DNA of 12,662 nucleotides from Hohaiivirga sp031547465 (GTDB taxonomy: Bacteria > Pseudomonadota > Alphaproteobacteria > Rhizobiales > Beijerinckiaceae): NCBI GenBank assembly GCA_031547465.1, contig JAVBRX010000150.1, forward strand, positions 1 to 12,662. The letters run 5' to 3'. Positions within the stretch are counted from its first letter, which is position 1. Each line of letters begins with the position of its first letter. The notes under the pieces were generated by a model. The model did not search any database, had not been told where the DNA came from, and saw only the letters and a program-made list of their open reading frames with translations. The translations under genes were made by a program, and so were the position numbers. This document shows, piece by piece, positions 1-9,300 of the stretch.

Positions 1-399
1 GAGCCAGATCGCCGCAAAACACAGCGCCGCCCAGAGGTTGAGGCCGAGCAGCACACCGAGAAACGTCGCCACGCCCTTGCCACCTTTGAAACCAAGCCAG
101 ATCGGGAACAGATGGCCGATGAACGCCCCGAACCCGGCGGCAAGCGCCCCGGCTTCACCACCGAGATACCAGCCGATCAACACCGCCACCGTACCCTTGA
201 GGGCATCGCCCAGCAACGTTCCGGCTGCAAGCGCCTTACGCCCGGTACGCAGAACGTTGGTCGCACCAATATTGCCGGAGCCGACCTTGCGGATATCTCC
301 AAGTCCCGCAAGCCGGGTAATCAACAGCCCAAAGGGAATCGTCCCGCACAGATAGCCAAGCCCGAACAGCCCGATCACTGACATCCAAAGGCTGGACAT
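1..399 (-). CDS. plsY: Glycerol-3-phosphate acyltransferase PlsY (partial, N-terminal 133 codons)
   Basis: PlsY is the inner-membrane enzyme that moves an acyl group from acyl-phosphate (made by PlsX) to sn-glycerol-3-phosphate, giving lysophosphatidic acid, the first step of phospholipid synthesis. The visible part begins MSSLWMSVIGLFGLGYL, a first membrane helix. It contains the family motif GSGNIGATNVLR at about residues 42-53 and the second motif GHLFPIWLGFKGGKGVAT at about 95-112, the phosphate/glycerol-binding loops. Hydrophobic helices lie between and after these motifs. The usual length is about 200 residues, so roughly the last third lies beyond the left edge; the frame stays open to base 1. 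The ATG at 399 is preceded by GGTGAGG with good spacing; Met6 is a less likely alternative. It lies downstream of pyrC in the same direction, 159 bases away, with palindromic repeats between them. Confidence 0.95.
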   Translation of the reverse strand, partial: MSSLWMSVIGLFGLGYLCGTIPFGLLITRLAGLGDIRKVGSGNIGATNVLRTGRKALAAGTLLGDALKGTVAVLIGWYLGGEAGALAAGFGAFIGHLFPIWLGFKGGKGVATFLGVLLGLNLWAALCFAAIWL

Positions 400-457
400 T
401 TCCGCACCTCACCCCTGCTCCGGCAGAACTGGTCTGCGAGCTTTACAAAGACTGCCT

Positions 458-499
458 CTAGAGCATGATGCGTTTTCATGTAAACACATCATGCTCTAG
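458..499. repeat. Palindromic repeat, unit A (AGAGCATGATG type)
   Basis: Arms CTAGAGCATGATG (458-470) and CATCATGCTCTAG (487-499) are perfect reverse complements of 13 bases around a 16-base loop. The core and the CTAGAGCATGATG ends resemble a short palindromic repeat that is scattered between genes in Rhizobiales chromosomes. That family assignment is from memory and not from a search. It lies between pyrC and plsY and would form a stable hairpin in the pyrC-plsY transcript. There is no T-tract, so it is not a classic intrinsic terminator, but it may stabilise or attenuate the message. Confidence 0.75.
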
Positions 500-511
500 T
501 TTCCTTGGAAC

Positions 512-561
512 GCAATGCTTTGTGCGTTTAAGCGGATTCCACGTAAACGCGCATTGCTCTA
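512..561. repeat. Palindromic repeat, unit B, diverged copy overlapping the pyrC stop codon
   Basis: This is an imperfect hairpin. GCAATGC (512-518) pairs with GCATTGC (551-557) and GCGTTTA (524-530) pairs with TAAACGC (544-550), with a 5-base bulge on one side. Read on the minus strand it starts TAGAGCAATGCGCGTTTACG, closely matching the start of unit A on that strand (TAGAGCATGATGTGTTTACA). The two are therefore diverged direct copies about 60 bases apart. The TAG that begins this unit (minus strand 561-559) is also the stop codon of pyrC, so the repeat supplies or abuts the end of the gene. Confidence 0.6.
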
Positions 562-1863
562 ACAAACATTGTTCCGGTCGAACACCCCTTGTCCGTCAAC
601 CAGTGTCAGGAGAACTTCTCCCTCCATTCTGGCATTCTCAAACGGCGTATTCTTCGACCGCGAGCGTAAGCTCTTTTTCTCCAGGATGTAAGGGGCATCG
701 GGGTCAAACAGGATCAAATCCGCCGCTGCACCACGCCGTAGCGCCCCCCCCTCCAGCCCAAGAATCTCCGCCGGACGAGTTGACAGGGCGCGCAGGAGTT
801 TCGGCAGGGAAACTGCCCCGGAATGCACCAGACGCAACGCTGCCGACAACAGGGTTTCGAGGCCGATGGCCCCACGCTCAGCCTCCGCGAACGGCAGCCG
901 CTTGGTTTCGACATCCTGCGGGTTATGGTCGGAAACGATAACGTCAATGATCCCGGCGGACAAAGCCTCGATGACCGCCTGCCGGTCGCTCTCATGGCGC
1001 AACGGCGGGGACAGTTTGAAGAAGGTGCGGTAATCGCCGATGTCGTTCTCGTTCAGAACCAGATTGTTGATCGACACACCGCAGGTGATGCTCAGCCCCG
1101 CCTCGCGCGCCCGCTGGAATTCCTCAATCGAATCCGAGTTCGAGATCATCGCCGCATGATAGCGTCCGCCGGTGTGGCGCAGCAGGCGCAGGTCACGCTC
1201 CAGCATGATGGTTTCGGCTTCGCGGGGAATGCCCTTCAAACCGAGACGGGAGGCAAGCTCACCCTCGTTCATCACCCCCTCACCAACAAGATCTGGATCT
1301 TCCACATGATGCACGACGAGGGCGCCGAAATCCTTGGCGTAAGTGAGCGCCCGACGCATCACCTGGGCGTTGCGCACTGAATGCGCACCATCGGTAAACG
1401 CCACCGCCCCGGCTTCGCCCAGAAGCCCGAACTCTGTCATTTCCTGGCCCTCGAGACCCTTGGTCAGGGCAGCCATCGGATAAACCTTGATTCGGGTTTC
1501 GGCCCGCGCTCGGCGCATGACGAAATCAACAATCGCCGGATCGTCAATCACCGGGTTGGTGTCGGGCATTGATATCAGCGTCGTGACGCCACCGACCGCC
1601 GCCGCCTCGCCCGCACTTTCCAGCGTCTCGCGATGCTCGACCCCCGGCTCGCCGAGGAAGGTACGCATGTCGACGAGGCCAGGACTCAGCACATGGCCGT
1701 TGCAATCAACGACCTTGGCATCACCCGCGTCTAACCGCCCCTCCCAGACGAGATCGGCGATGCGCCCGTCGCGCACCAGCAGCGAGCCAATTCCTTCGCG
1801 CCCTTCCGCCGGATCAACCAGCCGGGCATTCCTGAACAGCAGCGGACGTGTTTTTTCGCTCAT
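559..1863 (-). CDS. pyrC: Dihydroorotase-like protein PyrC, probably non-catalytic (pyrB-linked type)
   Basis: This 434-residue member of the type I dihydroorotase/amidohydrolase family would, if active, cyclise carbamoyl-aspartate to dihydroorotate. The fold markers are present: the N-terminal beta part, PGLVDM (61-66), GVTTLISMPDTNP (92-104), HHVEDP (185-190), GVMNEG (196-201), KLSPPLR (283-289), SDHNPQ (311-316) and a C-terminal GAAADLILFDPD (378-389). The metal-binding HxH after VDM is replaced by R67-T-F69. The family's CHIST histidine is replaced in AMISNS (near Met239), and the PHH of the next loop reads INN (265-267). Asp158, His185/186 and Asp312 remain. These losses resemble the pseudo-dihydroorotases known to assemble with PyrB, as PyrC' does in Pseudomonas, and suggest a structural role with the true enzyme encoded elsewhere. 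The ATG at 1863 is chosen because its ribosome binding site (TGAGG) overlaps the pyrB stop. A longer start at 1974 would overlap pyrB by over 100 bases. Confidence 0.9.
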   Translation of the reverse strand: MSEKTRPLLFRNARLVDPAEGREGIGSLLVRDGRIADLVWEGRLDAGDAKVVDCNGHVLSPGLVDMRTFLGEPGVEHRETLESAGEAAAVGGVTTLISMPDTNPVIDDPAIVDFVMRRARAETRIKVYPMAALTKGLEGQEMTEFGLLGEAGAVAFTDGAHSVRNAQVMRRALTYAKDFGALVVHHVEDPDLVGEGVMNEGELASRLGLKGIPREAETIMLERDLRLLRHTGGRYHAAMISNSDSIEEFQRAREAGLSITCGVSINNLVLNENDIGDYRTFFKLSPPLRHESDRQAVIEALSAGIIDVIVSDHNPQDVETKRLPFAEAERGAIGLETLLSAALRLVHSGAVSLPKLLRALSTRPAEILGLEGGALRRGAAADLILFDPDAPYILEKKSLRSRSKNTPFENARMEGEVLLTLVDGQGVFDRNNVC

Positions 1864-1870
1864 GACCGCC

Positions 1871-2809
1871 TCACCGGTTCGGAAGATGTTTTGCCAGCGC
1901 TTCAAGCACGGCCATACGGATAGCGACACCCATCTCCACCTGCTCGCGGATGCGTGACTGCTCGCCGTCGGCAATCTCGGAAGCGATTTCGACGCCCCGG
2001 TTCATCGGCCCTGGATGCATCACCAGCGCATCCGGCTTGGCGTGCGACAGCTTGTCGTGATCGAGGCCGAAGAAATGGAAATACTCCTTCACCGACGGCA
2101 CGAACGAACCTTGCATCCTCTCGCGCTGCAACCGCAGCATCATGACGATGTCGGCATCGCGCAAACCTTTACGCATGTCGGTAAACACGGTTGCGCCCAG
2201 TCGCTCGGCCCCGCTCGGCATCAGCGTCGACGGGCCGACCAGCCGCACCGACGCCCCCATGGCATTGAGCAGGATGATATTGGAACGCGCCACCCGTGAA
2301 TGCAGGATGTCGCCACAGATCGCTACCGTCAGCCCTTCGATCCGCCCCTTGTTGCGGCGGATCGTCAGCGCATCGAGCAGCGCCTGCGTCGGATGTTCGT
2401 GCGCCCCGTCCCCGGCATTGACCACCGAGCAATCGACCTTCTGCGCCAGCAGGTTCACCGCCCCCGCCGCGTGATGGCGCACAACGATGATATCGGGGCG
2501 CATGGCATTCAGTGTCGCGGCGGTGTCAATCAGCGTCTCGCCTTTCTTCACCGAAGAAGAAGAGATCGACATGTTCATCACATCTGCGCCAAGCCGCTTT
2601 CCGGCAAGCTCGAACGATGATTGCGTGCGAGTGGACGGTTCGAAGAACAGGTTGATCTGTGTGCGTCCGCGTAAGGTCGCTTTCTTCTTTTCGACCTGAC
2701 GGCTGACCTCGACCTGACTGTCGGCGAGATCAAGCAAAGCCGTTATATCAAACGGCGAAAGCCCCTCGATTCCGAGGAGATGGCGATGGGGATAGGGATG
2801 GCTTGTCAT
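1871..2809 (-). CDS. pyrB: Aspartate carbamoyltransferase catalytic subunit
   Basis: PyrB condenses carbamoyl phosphate with L-aspartate to give carbamoyl-aspartate, the committed step of cytosolic pyrimidine synthesis. The 312-residue product has the normal length and all signature parts. These are the carbamoyl-phosphate loop FFEPSTRTQSSF (55-66, with Ser59-Thr-Arg-Thr62), the mobile-loop lysines in SVKKGET (86-92), VVRHH (109-113), HPTQALLD (139-146), HSRVARSN (170-177), the aspartate-binding MLRLQRER (224-231) and MHPGPMNRGVEI (264-275). Active-site residues appear intact. No pyrI regulatory subunit is visible. It is first in a tight operon: pyrC starts 7 bases after its stop. The ATG at 2809 is preferred; a TTG three codons upstream (2818) is the alternative. 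Neither has a strong ribosome binding site, so the start is slightly uncertain. Confidence 0.96.
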   Translation of the reverse strand: MTSHPYPHRHLLGIEGLSPFDITALLDLADSQVEVSRQVEKKKATLRGRTQINLFFEPSTRTQSSFELAGKRLGADVMNMSISSSSVKKGETLIDTAATLNAMRPDIIVVRHHAAGAVNLLAQKVDCSVVNAGDGAHEHPTQALLDALTIRRNKGRIEGLTVAICGDILHSRVARSNIILLNAMGASVRLVGPSTLMPSGAERLGATVFTDMRKGLRDADIVMMLRLQRERMQGSFVPSVKEYFHFFGLDHDKLSHAKPDALVMHPGPMNRGVEIASEIADGEQSRIREQVEMGVAIRMAVLEALAKHLPNR

Positions 2810-3147
2810 AAGCCGCAAGAGCTACCGGGATGCCACCAAAATGCAAGTGTAAACTTGCCGCGCACAGCGAATTGAGGATAGCCGACGATTGCCGGTGCAT
2901 AACCCGCGCATCGCCCCTATCCGACCCGATTTTACGGTAAGAGACTGGTTCTTTGTTTCAGATTACAAACTCGATAACAGAGTGCAAGCAACTCAATCCC
3001 GGTACTGGACGGTATCAACATCAGGCCCGCGAATGTCAGACATCGGATTTTGTGTCGTTCGGGCAGGCTGAACGTGTACCACGGGCACATCGGAAATGTG
3101 TCGCGGATAGCAAAGGCCAGGTCACTTTCACAATATGATTAAAGGTG

Positions 3148-3176
3148 TTGATAAATATCATGGTCTAAAATAAAGA
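3148..3176 (+). promoter_or_regulatory. Candidate promoter of the autotransporter transcript, with a palindrome
   Basis: TTGATA (3148-3153) matches five of six bases of a sigma70 -35 box. After a 17-base spacer comes TAAAGA (3171-3176), a weak -10 box. The -35 sequence overlaps a 12-base palindrome TGATAAATATCA (3149-3160) that could be an operator. The position, about 130 bases before the leader ORF in an AT-rich patch, is plausible. The -10 match is poor, and TAAAAT at 3166-3171 is spaced too close to the -35 box. Confidence 0.25.
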
Positions 3177-3186
3177 AATCAGAAGA

Positions 3187-3257
3187 CCTCTTATAAAGAG
3201 AGGATTATGCCCATTCGTGTTATAGTGAGTTATAACATAGGGCCTGTCCTTGGCCCT
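3187..3257 (+). promoter_or_regulatory. Cluster of three inverted repeats in the leader of the autotransporter gene
   Basis: Three dyads follow one another. The first is CCTCT...AGAGG (3187-3191/3199-3203). The second is a perfect 7-base arm pair TGTTATA-GTGAGT-TATAACA (3218-3237). The third is AGGGCC...GGCCCT with a 7-base loop (3239-3257). The second looks like a protein operator, being AT-rich and two-fold symmetric. The third looks more like a small RNA hairpin. They sit 50 to 120 bases upstream of the strong ribosome binding site at 3294-3306. No regulator can be named from the sequence. Confidence 0.4.
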
Positions 3258-3306
3258 CAGACATCACATTAGGCAAATCTCGACCAGAGAGCGGGAAGGA
3301 GACAGG

Positions 3307-3342
3307 ATGAAATACCATACGCTTACTCTATGTGGGCCCTGA
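3307..3342 (+). CDS. Putative 11-residue leader ORF upstream of and overlapping the autotransporter start
   Basis: ATG at 3307 opens the peptide MKYHTLTLCGP and stops at TGA 3340-3342. It has the best ribosome binding site of the region, GGAAGGAGACAGG (3294-3306), with GGAG five bases before the ATG. The first ATG of the autotransporter frame (3330) lies inside it, in another frame and without its own Shine-Dalgarno sequence. This arrangement fits translational coupling or a leader peptide that gates expression of the large protein. The alternative is a frameshift, natural or a sequencing error, that detached the true N-terminus from the large frame. The peptide resembles nothing I recognise, so its reality rests only on the ribosome binding site. 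Confidence 0.4.
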   Translation: MKYHTLTLCGP

Positions 3343-6300
3343 TTGCATTCGCCCGCTTCCAAAAGGAAGAAAAGATTTTGCCACGGTTTGACTTGTATAG
3401 TTTCAAGAGACCATTTTTTGTTTTTGCAGGCATAGCGGCCTATCTGACGGGGATGTCCCCTGCGATAACGGCCACTGTGCCGATCACTACGCGCACCGTC
3501 GTTCCCGCCAGCGGAAGTATAACGCTCAATGCCGGCAGCGATACGGTTATCGTCACTGTTCCCGGCACTTTTACAGGCAATGGCAGTGCGGTTTCCGTCG
3601 GTGCCAGCGGTACCTATACTGTTATCGGCGACGTTCGTTTTTCCGGCAACGTGGCTACCGTCAATGGTGGGGCAATTTACGCGGATACTGGTGCCGTGCT
3701 GGATTTTTCCGGCAGCACGGTCTCCTTCCTCAACAATCGAGCAGCCAGAGGCGGAGCGATTTATGCAATTGGCGGTCTTGCCATCAGTTCCAGTTCAGGG
3801 GGGATAACCCTACAGGGTAATACCGCAACTGCTGCGGGATCAGGCAATGGCGGAGGAGCGCTCTATTCGACCGGAACGGTCACCATCGGCGGCACGTCCA
3901 CCGATTTGGTCATCAGTGGCAATACGGGGGCTCAAGGCGGCGCGATCTATTCCGGCGACGACATTGTAATCGACGGTAGTTTCAACAGAATCAGTATTAC
4001 GTCCAATACCAGTACTTACCCGACCAAAACCTCCAATGAAAACGATACCGCCAACGGCGGGGGCGGCGCACTTTATGCTGCCGACAGCATCACAATAAAC
4101 AACTCCGCTCCCAATGGCAGCCTTACGATCCAGGGAAATACCAGCCGGGCGGATGGTGGCGCACTTCATGCCCGAAACAGTATCACCATCCGCGGCACCT
4201 ACACGAATATTCTTATCGATGCCAACACCAATTCCACAGGCATGGGCGGCGGTCTGCGCACGATCAATGCGGGCGGCATCACCATCGATACCACCACCTC
4301 CGGCAGCCTGGTCATGAGTAACAACTCGACCAATGAATACGGCGGTGCGTTAGACGCCGCCTATATAGGCACTGTCAACCTTTTGGGCAGTTACGGCTCG
4401 ATCAGCATGACAGGCAACACTGCGGTAACCGCTGGCGGCGGGGCTATGGGATCGGCCCAGTCGATGGTTATCAACACCAACACAGCCGGGCAGCTCACGA
4501 TAAGCAATAATACAGCGAGGACCAGTGGCGGCGCGTTCCTGGGGTACTTCGCGGACATGACATTGTCCGGCTCCTATGGCAGCATATTGGTAGACTCGAA
4601 CAAGACGACCCTCACCGGCACCAGTGTCAGCCCCACAGGCGGAGCCGGCGGCGGATTTTATACCGCGGCCAACATGCTCATCAATCCGATTGTGGCTGGT
4701 ACTATCGTCTTCAGCAACAACAGTGCCGGAAGCAGCGGTGGAGCACTTGCCACCAACACCACCGGCTCCACCACCATTGGCGGCAGTTCGAGCGGTCTGA
4801 TTTTCAACAACAATACAGCATCCAACACCGGCGGAGCGATCTACTCCGGCTCCATTACCATCGGTGGCAGCCACAACAACATTCAGATCACATCCAATAC
4901 TTCCACGAGCCATGGCGGTGCGTTTTTTGCTAATACCGGCGGGATAAGTTTTAGCAGCCATGCAGAGATCACAGGGAACAAATCCACCACCGGAAACGGC
5001 GGTGCTCTCTATGCCGCAAATGCGACGAACGGCATTGTGACTTTTGCCGCTGGCGCAACGATCCAGAATAACACCGCCGGTTTACAGGGCGGCGCTATCT
5101 GGGCCAACCGTGGGCTCACACTCAATGCCGGTTCAGGAACTCAAATCACCGGCAATACCGCCGGCACTCAAGGCGGAGCAATTTTCGTCAACACGCCCGG
5201 CGGTTCCGTTACGCTCACGGCCGACAATGGCGACATCGTGTTTTCAGGCAATCGCCAAAACGGGACGGAAGCCAATGCGATCTTTTTCAAAAGCACCACC
5301 TCTTCGCCATCCTTTACTTTAACGCTTAACGCCAGTGCCGGTCATGCCATCGAATTTCACGATCCCATTCAGGACAGCGGCACTGCCGGCAGACTGACGG
5401 TTAATAAGACCGGTACTGGCACCGTTCTGTTCAGCGGCCTGCAGGCCGATGGAGTAACGCCGACCCCTGGCGCACAATCGAACATCAACGCCGTGACAAC
5501 AGTCTCCGCTGGCACGTTCCAACTCGATAACGGTGCCATTTATGGGCGCAACGCCACTACAGCCAGCACCAGCTTTACTCTTGCGGCGGCAGCTACCCTT
5601 GCCACGAGTGGCACGACCGTGGGGTCCGGTGGACAGATCAATGCACTAGCTATCACCCTGGCGAACGGCAGCCTTGTCAACATGGCGGCGAATCTGACGC
5701 TTAACGCCGGTAATACCAACACTCTTTTCAACGGCGTCAATCTCACCGCTACCGACAATGCAGTTCTCGCGACCGTAACCTCGGCGCAGCGGATCACACT
5801 GGCCAATACGAACACCTTCGCTGTCGTCGGTGGCAAGACACTCAGTTCTCCTGCCGTTTTCAACGGCACCGGTACGCTCGTGAAAAGCGATACTGGCACA
5901 CTCACCTTAAGCGGCGTGGGCAGTCAGATCGGCGTCGTCAACAATACCGCCGGCACCCTATCGTTCATTCAGGCTGGCACATTCGCCACCACCGGAACTT
6001 TTACCACCGGCACCGGAGCGACCACTTCCATTTCAAGCGCCTCCCAACTGAATGTCGGCAGCACGTTTACCCAGCAATCGGGGGCAACCCTGAATGTTGC
6101 CCTTGGCAGTTTTCAGCCCATCGTCAACGCGGCCACGGCCAGTCTCAACGGCACACTCAACGTTTCCGGCATCGCCGCCAGCGCCCCCTCCACAGCCAGC
6201 GCCTTGCCCGCAATCCAGTTCAATATCATTCACACAGCAGCGGCAGGTAATATCACGGGCGATTTTATCGCCGTCAATGCCGCCGATGTTGGGGGATTTC

Positions 6301-9300
6301 CCGATTATCTGACGCTGACCGGCACCAAGGTCAATAACAATCAGGATTACAATGTCGGCCTGATGCTGACATGGAATGCTGGAGCAGTCAAAGGCAATGG
6401 TCTTTTCACCCTGACCAATGCCTCGGACACTTTCACTGTCGATGTTCCCCTCATCGATCAAAGCGGCAGCACGACAGGCTGGGATGGAACCACTCTTACC
6501 AAATCGGGGGCGGGCACCTTAATCCTCTCGGCGGCCAACACCTACACCGGCGAGACCCAAATTCAGGCAGGCACTCTGGCCCTTGACGGCACAGCCAACA
6601 CCATTGCGAGCAGCAGCGCCGTTACCGTGGACAGCGGCGCGAGCCTGTCGCTTTTGAGTGGCGTCGCCCAGCGGGTCAACAATCTCTCCGGAGCAGGCAA
6701 TGTCGATCTCGGTTCATCCGTACTGACAGCCAACAACACCACTAATACCTCTCTCAGCGGTGTCATCAACGGCACTGGCTCCTTGATCAAAGCCGGAGCA
6801 GCCACCCTCACCCTGACCGGCACTAACACCTATAGCGGCGGCACAGCCATCGGCGCAGGCACCTTGCAGATCGGCAATGGCGGCACGACTGGCAGTATCA
6901 CCGGCACCATCCTCAACAACGGCACGCTTGCCATCAACCGCAGCGACAGCCTGACCCTCAACGGCACAATCAGCGGCAGCGGCGACCTCAAAACCCTGGG
7001 CACCGGTATCATTACCTTGTCTGGAACCAATACCTACGCTGGCGACACAGACGTGCAGGCAGGCACACTGGTCATGACCAATGCCCAGTCCATCGGCAGC
7101 GGCGCGGTCATCATCGACAGCGACGCCATTCTGCAGGTTGCGCCGACAGCGCCAGGCACCTTCACGTTCAATAATGCGCTCAGCGGTCTCGGCACAGGCA
7201 CGTTGCAGGTCGACATGCTGGGCAACTCCCCTGCCGATACTTTTGCCTTTGGTGCAGGCGCGGGCTCCGCTTTCACAGGCACTGTGGTTCTCAACAACAG
7301 TACATTCGATCTGAGTGGCAATAACACCACAACATTGACCAACGCCACACTGCAACTGAATACCGGAAACATCACCACGGTTGACGCGGGCGTGCAAACC
7401 ATCGGCAACCTGATCATCTCCGGCGGCACCGTCAAATTCGACGCCATATTACCCGGCGCACCGACTGGCACCATCAATACCGGCAACGTTCACTTCAACA
7501 GCGGTACCATTCAACTTGACATCCTCCCCACCCCCGTTCCGCTGCCTTCATCGGCTTTGCCACTTTTGCAACAGGACGACAATGTAATCGTGTCGCTGGT
7601 CAATGCTGCCACGGTCAGCGGCGATGTCAGCAGCTTATCGTTGATTGATCTGACCGGTGCCCCCATTCTGCCCGACCAACAACATAGTATCGTTCAGAAC
7701 AGTGATCTGGTCGCCACCGGCTATTACGGTTACGGCTTGACCGATCTGGACAATCACACCGCCGATCATGGCCTGTTTGTCGAATATTCCCTGCAACAGG
7801 TCGACATCCATTCCGGCAAGACGCTCACGTTGGCAGACGACACCGCCTCCCCGCCCGGTGCAGATGAACTGCACGCCCAAATTACCGGTTCAGGCAATCT
7901 GGCCATTGCGGCAACGCATACGATCACGCTCAACAACAGCACCAACAATTACACCGGCTCTACGACCGTTTTGACCGGAACCCTGATACTCGGTACCGAC
8001 CATGCGCTGGGGAATACGTCCGACCTTATTCTGGCGGGCGGTACGACCACGGATATCAATGGTAAGACCCAGACGGTCGGCGCACTGCATGGCACTGCCG
8101 GTTCGATGCTGGATTTAAATGACGGTTTCTTGACCGTCAGCAATGGTGGCCTCTTCGCCGGAGCGTTGAGCGGTTCCGGTACCATTGATCTATCCGGCGG
8201 TACTTTTATCGCCACCGGTACCAGCAATACGTTGACGGCAACCACACTGATTGGCCCGGATACTATTTTCAGCGGACTCGGACATTACGGCACGCTTGGC
8301 AGCAGTATCATCAATAATGGCACCATCACTGCCTTCAACGCATTGTCCGCCGGGACAGCAACCAGCTTCACCCTTGGCGGCGATCTGGTCAACCATGGCA
8401 CAATTCAGTTGGCCGGCAGCACTGTCGGCAATATCCTGACCGTAGGCGGCAACTATTCCTCCAACGGTACTCTCATCGTCAACACAGTTCTGGGGGGCGA
8501 TGCCTCTCTGACCGATAAACTGGTCATCAACGGCGATGCCGATGGCAATACACAGGTCATCGTCAATAATGTCGGCGGCTTGGGTGCGCAAACGGTCAAC
8601 GGCATCACAATCGTTGAAGTACACGGCCAATCAAACGGCACTTTCACGCTTGCCAACCGCGTGGCAGCCGGCGCTTATGAATATCAACTCCAATTCGGTG
8701 GCACAGCCAACGATCAGAACTGGTATCTGCGCAGCACCCACCAAGGATCTGACATCCGTGTCGAAGTGCCGGTTTATATGGTGATCCTTCCCTTGGCGCT
8801 TGAATACGGTCATGCCATGATTGGCACATTACATGACCGGATCGGCGAAACTTGGCTGCATCCGTCCGATCCGGTGACGGAGGAACAGAGTGTCCCGTGC
8901 CGGAATATTTCCAGAGAGGCCCGTTGCACGGCGCGGGTGCCGAAACCCATGGACAATGCCAACCGGAACGGCTGGGCTCCGTTCGGCTGGGCACGGCTGA
9001 TCGGTGACCGCGGCTTCCGCGAGAACGGCAACTTCTCCAGACACGGGACCGATTATAACTACACATTAGGCGGCATCCAGGCCGGTCTCGATATCTATGG
9101 TCATGAAAGGGCCGACGGCACCCTCGACAAGGCGGGGATCTATATCGGCCACGGCCAAGCCTCATCCAATGTCAAAAGCGTAATTGGCGGCAGGGCCGGC
9201 ACCGTCGATATGGATGTTTACACCGTTGGCACGTACTGGACGCATTTCTCATCAAGCGGCTGGTACACGGACGCCGTCATGCAGGGTACCTGGTACGAGG

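Larger units (their letters stand above)
2819..3306. other. Divergent intergenic region between pyrB and the autotransporter
   Basis: No convincing gene is seen here: the two 60-residue open frames (2889-3071, 2953-3138) have no recognisable motif or ribosome binding site. The pyrB-proximal part holds an inverted repeat GCAAGT-GTAA-ACTTGC (2843-2858), 34 to 49 bases before the pyrB ATG. The part from about 3121 to 3240 is clearly more AT-rich than its surroundings and carries most of the dyads described separately. I could not identify a confident pyrB promoter. Confidence 0.6.

Noticed and set aside
1864..1974. Longer start for pyrC at 1974
   Set aside because: It would add 37 residues with no family similarity and overlap pyrB by over 100 bases, while the ATG at 1863 has a proper ribosome binding site and the expected N-terminus.
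2889..3138. Two small open frames between pyrB and the autotransporter
   Set aside because: They lack ribosome binding sites, overlap each other in different frames and show no recognisable protein features.
3660..5190. CRISPR-like or tandem DNA repeat array
   Set aside because: The periodicity is at the protein level (GGA and FxxN motifs). The DNA units vary in length and sequence, with no conserved repeat or spacer structure.
6714..7397. 227-residue open frame on the minus strand inside the autotransporter
   Set aside because: Together with the similar antisense frames at 4350-4961, 5540-5905 and 7034-7486, it results from the biased Gly/Thr/Asn codons of the repeats. None has a recognisable motif.
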